Below are positions 1 to 9,000 of a DNA stretch of 42,868 nt, piece after piece (positions within the stretch are counted from its first letter, which is position 1; each line of letters begins with the position of its first letter). Under the pieces are notes generated by a model. That model saw only the letters and a program-made list of their open reading frames with translations, had not been told where the DNA came from and did no database searches. Position numbers and translations under genes: made by a program. Source of the DNA: Lentisphaerota bacterium. GTDB taxonomy: Bacteria; Verrucomicrobiota; Lentisphaeria; Victivallales; Victivallaceae. The stretch covers positions 1-42,868 of the forward strand of contig SUWB01000027.1 of NCBI GenBank assembly GCA_015061745.1, in the 5' to 3' direction.

Positions 1-3000
1 TTGCAGCCTGATAGCACAGGACATCTGCGGTTCCGTTGCCGTCGAAGTCACCGGTGTAGTAATCAACGTCGAGGTTGAAGACCAGAGCAAGTCCCTCATC
101 GGTGAGGTTCAGCTTGTATTCGCTGCCTTCGATGATGATGCTGTCGTTGAGACCGTAGCTTGCACCGTTGTACTTGATGCTTCCGGCGAACTCAGTGATA
201 CCGCTTACCAGGAGGGATTCACCGTCAGCATCGGCGGTGAATCCGGTCAGGTCGATGACCAGATTGCTGTTGGTGCCGAAAGCTCCATTGCCAGTGACGG
301 TAATGGCGGTTTCACCGGCATATTTCATAGAGATGGAGAGATTGCCGCTGCTTTCGATGACAGCAGCTTCAACGCTCACGCCGCCTGCGATGACCATCTT
401 GTCAGCACTGCCCTGGAGGAAGTCAATGGTTCCGACAGTAATATCACCGTTGACGTAGAGTTCATCAGAACCGTTGGTCATAATGAAGCTGTCAGTGACG
501 GTCACATCATTCAGGTAAGCCAGGTTGAAGGAGGAGACATTGTCAACGGTGATGCCGCCCTTGGCATCAAAGAGACCGGAACCGGTCACACTGCCGACAC
601 TGCCGGTGCCGGAAAGGTGGACACCTTTGGCAGCGGTGATGGCGTTGATGGAGCTGTCAGCATCAAGCAAGATGCCCGCACCGGTCACAGTCACCTCGCC
701 GCTGAGTTCAGTGTTCTCAAGGACGATGGGCAGAGCTTCGTCGGTAAAGGTCAGATCTTTGGCATATTCGGTATTGCTGATGGTGAGCTTGGTAAGTCCG
801 CTGATCTTGCCTTCGGCATCTGCAATATCGTCGATTGAAGCAAAAGCGTTGATTCCAAAGACTCTGCCTTCCTCGAGAGCTTCAGCATCTTCTGCACCGC
901 TCCAGTTACTGTTGATCTTGGCATCACCGAAGTCAAAGTTCCCGGTAGTGACGTAGAGGTCATTGTCCTTAACAGTGAAGGTGAATCCTTCGGCAGCTTT
1001 AAGCTCACCGTAATCGGCAAGATCCATAGAACCGGTGCCGGTGTAATCAACAACGCGGTAGATGGTATCAGCAAAGTCGGTCATATCGACAGTGATGACA
1101 CCGGCATTGACAAAAGCTCCGGCAAAGGAGATGCCACTTGCAGTATCAATGGTAACGCTGCCGCTTTCGGAGACGCTGAAGGAATCTTCAGCACGGAGCA
1201 GAGCACCGTTGGTCAGCGCAAGTGCACCTACGACGGTAACGCTCCGGGCATTGTAATCGGCATTGTCAATACTCACGGTTGAACCGGCGGCAAAGGTGTT
1301 GGTATTGGCAGTGACCACAGTACCTTCAGTGATGTTCAGAGCGGCGTTGCCGACTTCAACAGTACCGAAAGTGGCAGTTCCTGCAACGGTGAGAGATTCA
1401 GCACCGTCATAGCCCTTGCCCACGTTGAGAGCGGTAATACCGTTGTCGCCCTTCAGAGCGGCACTACCAAAGACCTTGACCAGACCGCCCACTTTGGAGC
1501 AGGAAAGAACTGCACCGTCGCGGAGAGCGGCAAAGCCGTTGAGGGCTGCGATGCGGAGAGTGGACTCACCCTTGACATCGAAGGAACCGCCCACAACGTC
1601 GATTTCGCTTCTGACAGAAGTTTCGCCGTCAAAGACGGTAACATAATATTTGCCGTCGGCGATCTCAATACCTTCGTAAGAAACAGAGGTGGCATTGGCT
1701 TCAGCCTGCAGTTTGACGGTCACGCCTTCAAACGCATCGACGGGGATGAAGCTCACGGAGATGGTGCGCTCCTCACCTGCGGTGATATCGAAAGTCAGCA
1801 AGGTGTAGAGGCTGACCTCATTGGCAACAAACTTGGCTCCGTCAACAACGAACTCACCGGCGGATTTCAGAGTTCCGGCATTGAGAGCTGCACTCTTTTC
1901 AACGGTCAGAGCGGCATTGTTTTCAATGCTGTCGGCAGTAAGAGTGGTTTCAGCTCCGGAAACGGTCACTTCGCCGTTGTTTTCCAGATTCTTGCTGATG
2001 CTGGCAGAGGAAGCACCTTCCACAGCGATGGCACTGCCTTCATTGACCTGAACGTTATACAAGGCGTTGAAGGTGGCATTGTTCTTGACGTTGAGGAATC
2101 CCTGACCGCCGTTGTAGCCGATAACAAAGGTATCAGCGGGAACTGAGTAGCCGGCACCTGCACCGCAGCGGTCAACTGTCAAGTCGGCATTGTCAACAGT
2201 CAGAGTACCTTTACCGCTCTTACCGAGAATAACAATGCTGTTGGAGCTGCCGCCGAGAGTGACTTCAGCACCGTTTTTGACGATCATTTCGGCGTTGTAA
2301 TCAGCACTGCCGGTACCGATCTGGACTTCACCTGAAAGTTTGGCATTGTCGATGACGACCTTGCCCATAACGTTCATCGTGTTGATCTTGTTGTCACCGG
2401 TGGTATTGGCGATGGTAAGAGTACCGTCGCGGCGGACGCTCACATCAGCAGCCTTGAAGATGCCGTCTGTCGTAACTGCGCCGGTGACATCACCGAAGAC
2501 CACATTGTTTTCGCCCATCTGACCGTAGTCATAACCGATGATCATCTGACCGCCCACATTGACGCTGGAATTGGTTCCGAAGTCGATGCTGCCGGAATAT
2601 TCTCCGTCGTTCCAGTCACCGACAAAGGCGTAAGAGGCATTGAAGTCACCAGAGAAGGTGTTTGCCCCCTTGATGTTGACGTTACCTTTGGTGATTGAAG
2701 AAGCTGTCAACTTGGCATTGTCAAGAACCATCGCACCGCTTCCGGCAAGGTTGCCGATCAGAATGGTGCTTTCGCCTGTGACATTGAAGGCACCGGCATT
2801 GCTCAGAGTTCCGGTGACGTTAAACACGGAGTTTTTCACCTCTACGACACTGTCGGCATACTGGATCGTCATATTTCCGGCGGTGACTTGAGAATTGCTG
2901 AAATTGAATTCAGAAGCACCATAACACATTCCGCCGTTGTTGGAATCGTGGATGATACCGGCTTTAACAATGGCATTTTCAGCATTGAAGGTACTGCCTT

Positions 3001-6000
3001 CGACCAACAGATAATTGGTGTCGATATGAGCGGCAGTACGTTCAGACTCTGCATCCCCTTCAACGTTCAACGTTGTAAAGCCCAACTGGATCCGTCCGGT
3101 ACTGAGAGTTCCGGTGCTGTGAACGGTATGTTCACCATTGAACAGATAAGTACAACCCCAGTTCTGACCGCCGGTGATGGTGCCGTACAATTCAAGGCTC
3201 GGACCATAATACTGATACCAACCGGAAGCGTTGTTGTAAATCTGGAAAGTGACATTTTCTCCAACGGTGACGGTAATGTCTTCCGCCTGAGTAAATCCAA
3301 AATCTTTTCCTGCAGAAGTTTGAGCAATGGTAACAGCCTGATCAGCAGTAAAGAGAATATCGCCTGTTCCGTAGGCAAAATCGACGGTATCAACAACTTC
3401 CATATCGGTATGGAATTTCACGGTGGTATCGCGGCCGTCAGTGTTGATCATATTGGCAAGATCTTTTACATTGCCGGCAGCGTTGAAACCGATGATGGAA
3501 CCGTCAGCATTGATGGATCCCTTTTCTGCATCTTTCCATTCAGCACTGACGTGGACGATGTCAGTATCCTGATCGGTCAGGTAGAGGTCGTTGTTGAAGA
3601 CAAGGTAGTTGTCGTGCCATACATCGTTCAGGATCACTTTGTAGTCATCAGCGGTCATAGCGGCATCACCGGTGTAGTCCAGCAGTTTGTAGGTGCCGTC
3701 TGCCACGCCAGCGTTGTCCACATAAGAAGCGGCATCGCTGACGGTGATGGTTCCGCCCACGTTCTTGATACCTTCGACAGAAACTTCAAGAGCGGTCACG
3801 ATAGAGGTGAACTCGATGGTGGATTCAATATCCATAGTGATATTGGAACCCTTGGCGAGAGTGATCTTACCGGCACGGAGAAGAGACTCATCATTCATCG
3901 TGACTTTGCCGGTGACTTCCACATCGGTTCCGGCTTCAACTGAGATCTCAGAACCAGTCATCGTGACAGTATGCAAAGTCACGTTGTCTGCAACAGTATC
4001 TTCAGCACCGTCATCAATAACGATTGAAGAGTCGGTCATAGTGACATACTTGAGCTGGTTGAAGCCTTTGAAGTAGGTGTCACTGCGGCTGTGGTGACCG
4101 TTGACATTGACTGTTGTTCCGGTCAGAGTCAGCCTACCCATTATTCCGAGACCGGTGGAGAGAGCACCTTCAACAGTGACCACTGAATCGGTGAAGGAAG
4201 CACTGCCGGCCTGCAGAGAGAAGTCGCCGAAGGTCGCATCGGCATAATCAGCGACGACCTTGCCGCCGCCCAGTGTGGCAAAGTCAATGCTGTTGTGAGT
4301 GCCTTTTCCGAAGTCAAGGATGGCATACTTGCCATTTTCCTTGTCACCGGCAAGAGTCAGAGTATCCTTGGCGTGGACATATCCGGCACTTGCGGTCAAG
4401 GGTCTGGAAGTCACAAGTTTACCGCCAGCCTCAACAGTGACGGTGGCAACCATATCCCACTTGCTGTTGGCATTTCCGGCAAGAGCACCATCTTTGATGA
4501 TGAATTTCAGACCATTCTGGGACTCATTCTTGTTTCCAATGATCTGGAAGCTGTTTCCGCTGACAGTGGTGGTCTTTTCGACAATGACGGTTGCCTTGGG
4601 AGAAGAGGTCACTGCGTAATTCTCAGCACTGTTGATTGAGCCGAATCTGTTATAGCCCCAGCCCTCAGTGGAACTGTTGTAGTCGCAATTGACATAAATG
4701 GTCTCGGGACTCTTGTAGAGGTAGATATCGCCGTCTGCAGCGGTGCTGAGGTAGTAGCCGCTGCCGTTGGCAAGGACAACATTGTTTCCGGTGATGGCGG
4801 AGTCAACATCAATGACCTTGACCCAGGTGCCGTCGAAGCCTTCGGCATCCACGGTGATGGTGCCCTGATTGTCGATGGTTGCGGCAGTCAGAAGACCGGT
4901 CCAGTCAATGGTAACAGTACCGCCTTCGTTGTAAAGAATACCACCCACATCGCGGCCGTCCCAGCGTTCAACATTCAGAGTACCGCCATTGATGTTCAGC
5001 GTACCGCCTTCCTTCACCCAGGCATTGTGTCCGTCGATGGTAATGTTACCGCCTGCGTTGATATTGGCAACACCGCCTTCGTGGATCTGCAGCAGTTTCT
5101 GTCTGGGATCAGAATGCAGCAGATCGATTTTGCCTTCAATATCGGCAGTTCCGCCCACAACATTGAAGAAACGGGAGTTGATCGTACCGCCGTTTTCAAG
5201 GAGGAATTCACTGCCGCCGCTGACGATAGTGGTGCTGCCGTTCAGAACAGCGCCCTCTTTGATGACCGTTTCGCCGTAGAAGTTGGTCTGAGACACGGAG
5301 AGAGTTCCGGCAAGAGCGAAGCTGTCGTAGGTACGGGCATTGCCGCCGATCTTGGAGTCGCCAACCAGCGTGGCATCGGTCATCTTGACGTATGTACCGG
5401 TCAGTGCGCCGATCTGGATAGTGCTTTCACCGGAAACGGTGAAGGTACCGCTGTTGGTGACCTTATCGGCAGTGAAAACTGCATCGCTGAGAGTGACGGT
5501 ACCGCCGTTGGTAAGTGTTCCGATTTCAACTCTGGAATCAGCGACGTTGAGAGCGTTACCGGCGTTGACAGTCGCATTGGCGACGATCAGACGGCTGCCG
5601 TCGTTCAAATTAACGGTATTTCCGGTACTGTTCATATTCAGAGCGCCTGCGAAGTCGCCGCCGGAGATCTTGAAAATAGAATTGCTGGCGTTGATGGTTC
5701 CATTTGAGCCGTTGAAAGTAAAGTCTCTTCCGGCTTCAAAGTAGGTATTGGTAAGGTTCAGGACGTTTCCGTTGCCGCGGGTACCGGAGTAACCGGCCTG
5801 GAACTGAGGTCCGGCGGAGAGATCGGTTGTGTCGGTAAGAGTACCATTGACATTGACAACACCGTTGCCGTAAGCCATATCAAACTGACCGTCGCCGTAG
5901 CCCAGAACAACTTTACCGGTTTCGGAAACTGTGATCTTGTTGTTGGAGGTCCACTGCTTCAGAGTGAGAGCCTTGAGAGTACCGTCAATGACCAATTCAT

Positions 6001-9000
6001 TGTTTGAAGTGGCAAAGCCATTGGCAACGATTCCTGCACCTGCCAGGGTCACATTTTCTTCAATGGTCACGGAGGAATTGTTGTTCATCTGATAGATGTT
6101 GAGATTTGCACCATTCAGAGTGACAGAAACAGGCGCGGCGGCACCGATGGTCAGATTCTGAGTAATGTTGTAAGTTTTGGCAGTTGTCGTTTCGGTAATA
6201 TCACAATCAATTTCAATACGGGTGACAGTGGTATTCTTTTCGGCAAAAGCGAGAGCCTTTTCAAGGCTGGCAAAGGCGTTGATACCGGCAAATTTGCCTT
6301 CAGCGACTTCAGTACCGAATTCAACATCATACTGGGAGCCCACATAGAGAACGCTCATATCGGCGTTGCACAGGATCACGTCACCGTCGGCGAGATAGTA
6401 GACAGCAGTGCCGTCTTCACGATCGCTGATGGTCACTTTGCCTTCGAGGCTGGTGGAGCCGCTCAGGTCGATGACCTTGTTGATACCTTCAGTGAAGCCT
6501 TTGGCATTGATGGTGATGGTTCCTTCGCCGGTCAGAGTGTTGGCGATAAAGGAGCTTGTGGCATCGACGGTGATGGAACCTGCGAAAGTCAGATCGGTCT
6601 TGGCGGCATCAAAGGTGGAACCGTCCGTAAGGACGATGGCAGCATCAGCACCGATGGAACCCCAGGCCCAGCCTTCAGCAGCCTGATGTTCAATGAAACT
6701 GCCGTTGGTGGCAGTCAGGGTACCGCCACTCACATCAAAGCTCATCCAGCCGGTCAGACGGGAGTTGTCAAGGGTGACAACAGTGTCTGCGTTGTTGATG
6801 GAGATCATAGCGTTCCAGACGTAAGTATCGGAAAGCGTCACATCGGCGGCATAGGTGCTGCCCCAGGTGGAGTAAGCACCTTTGACCTGAGCATCGTCCT
6901 TGGCAAGAGCGGTCAGATCGGCATCGTCAGCCAGAGTTCCGGTGATCACAGTGGTACTGCCATTGAGGAAGAAACCTTCGGCAATGTCCACCTTGGCATT
7001 TTCGGTAATGGTTAACAGGGCATCATCCCCTTCCATTTCGATGGTGGAACCGGAACCGGTGAAACTGCCGTTGACAACGACTTCACCGTCGACAGCCTTG
7101 ATCTGGGTGGCTCCGGCGGCAACGATATCGCCTTCCAGAGTCACTTTTTCACCGGCGTTGGCACGGAACTGAACGTTCTTGAAGGAACCGCCATCGACAA
7201 CGACTTCGCCGTCGACCATCATATTGCCGGTTTCATAATCAAAGGTTTCAAAAGTGATGTTGGAATCTTTAAGGGTTCCGCTGACGGTCACGTCATTGCC
7301 CTTGATGAGAGCTGCATCCACAGTGGACTCGCCGCTGATGGCAAATTCTCCGTTGTTGGTAATGGTTCCGGCAGTGAAGTTACCGTCGATATTGAGTTCG
7401 GAGTCAGCATCAACGAGAACATCGAGACGGGAGCCGTTGTCGTTGACCAGATTCAGGGTACCGCCGTCCTGCACGTTGACAGAACCGCCGATAAGTTCCA
7501 CGGGACCTGTGCCCTTGATGTTCATAGTACCGGCCACGTTAACAGTACCGAGAATGTCGCTGTGTTCGTCTGCAACACCGACCTTGTTATTGAAGTAGCC
7601 GTTGACGCTCAGGGAACTGGTGTCATTGATGTTCAGAACACCATCTATGCGCATACTGCCCTTGATGGTTGCAACTGAACCATTGATGAAGTTGACTTCC
7701 ATACCCTTACCGGTTTTGAGATAGGTATCGGAAACAAGGACACTGTCATCAAAAGTGCTCACCCAGCTGGCATCAGCACTGCTGCCTGCAGTGGTGTTGC
7801 CGAAGCAGCCGACTGTGACATAGGAGTTGGTAAAGCTCCAGGTGTAAGTACCTGTGGCACTTTTCCAGGTGGATTTGCCAAGGTCAACATAGGCGTTGTC
7901 CACATCGAGGACACTGGTTCCCCAGCCGCCGATGCTGAAACCGCTGGGACTGTCGGCCTTGAGCGAAAGGGTCACACCGTCCAGAGTTTCAAGAGCGGTG
8001 GCATCTTCGATAGTGCCTTTGACGGTGATATTTCTGTCATAACCGAGAGTGTAGCGGGTGATCAGCAGACTGGCATTTTCATTGACAACAAAGTCAAATC
8101 CGGCAACAGAGTTATCGAGGGCGGCAGTAATCTTGTTTTCGCCTTCAAAAGTGGTGGTGCTGTCTGCAGCAAACTGGACAACACCGGCACCTGCCACAGT
8201 GGAATCGGTCAGAGTGGTTCCGGCTTCAACAGTCAGAGTACCGCTTGCAAAATTGACGATATCAAGGGTGCTGCTGCCTTTGACGGTGAAAGTTCCGGCG
8301 TTGGAGAAGGACTCCCCGCTCTCGCCTTTTGCGGTAGCGAATGTACCGCCGTCAACGACCAGACTGGCTCCGGCATCAACGCCGCCCCAGACGATGCCGG
8401 TGAGGCTGCCGCCTTCGGCAACAGTCGTTTCGCCGCCGCGGAGATAGAGACAGGTGGCGGTCATTTCGCCCTTGACGGTGAGTTTACCGCCGTTGCCCAC
8501 CACACCTTCTTCTGCGGTGTAGCTGCCGTTGACGATCATTTCACCTGCTTCAGTGCCGATGAAACCGTTGTAGTAGCCTTTTTCTCCGTCGTTGACGGTT
8601 TCGTCATTACCGATAACGAAGAAACCGGGATAAGTAGTTTGGGTGACCAGACTTCCATCGACGGTGAGAGTGCCGCCGGAAACCCAGATCTTGCTGAAAT
8701 CGTTGGAACCTTCCAAAGTGGTATCACCGGTAACGGCGACAACACCGCCGATGACAGAGTCGGTCAGAGTACCGCCCTTGACATTGGCGACACCGTCGAG
8801 GGCAGCCACATTCACAGAGGATTCACCGTCGATATCAAAAGTACCCTTGCCGACGGAAACGGAGTCAGCGGTGAAGATACCGCCGTTCACATTGATCTTG
8901 CCGTTGACAACATCAACGTTGTTGACCATAAAGGCAGAAGTTCCGTCAATAACGGTCAGATTGTAGTTCCCGTCAGCGACATTGTCAAGAGCAAGATTGA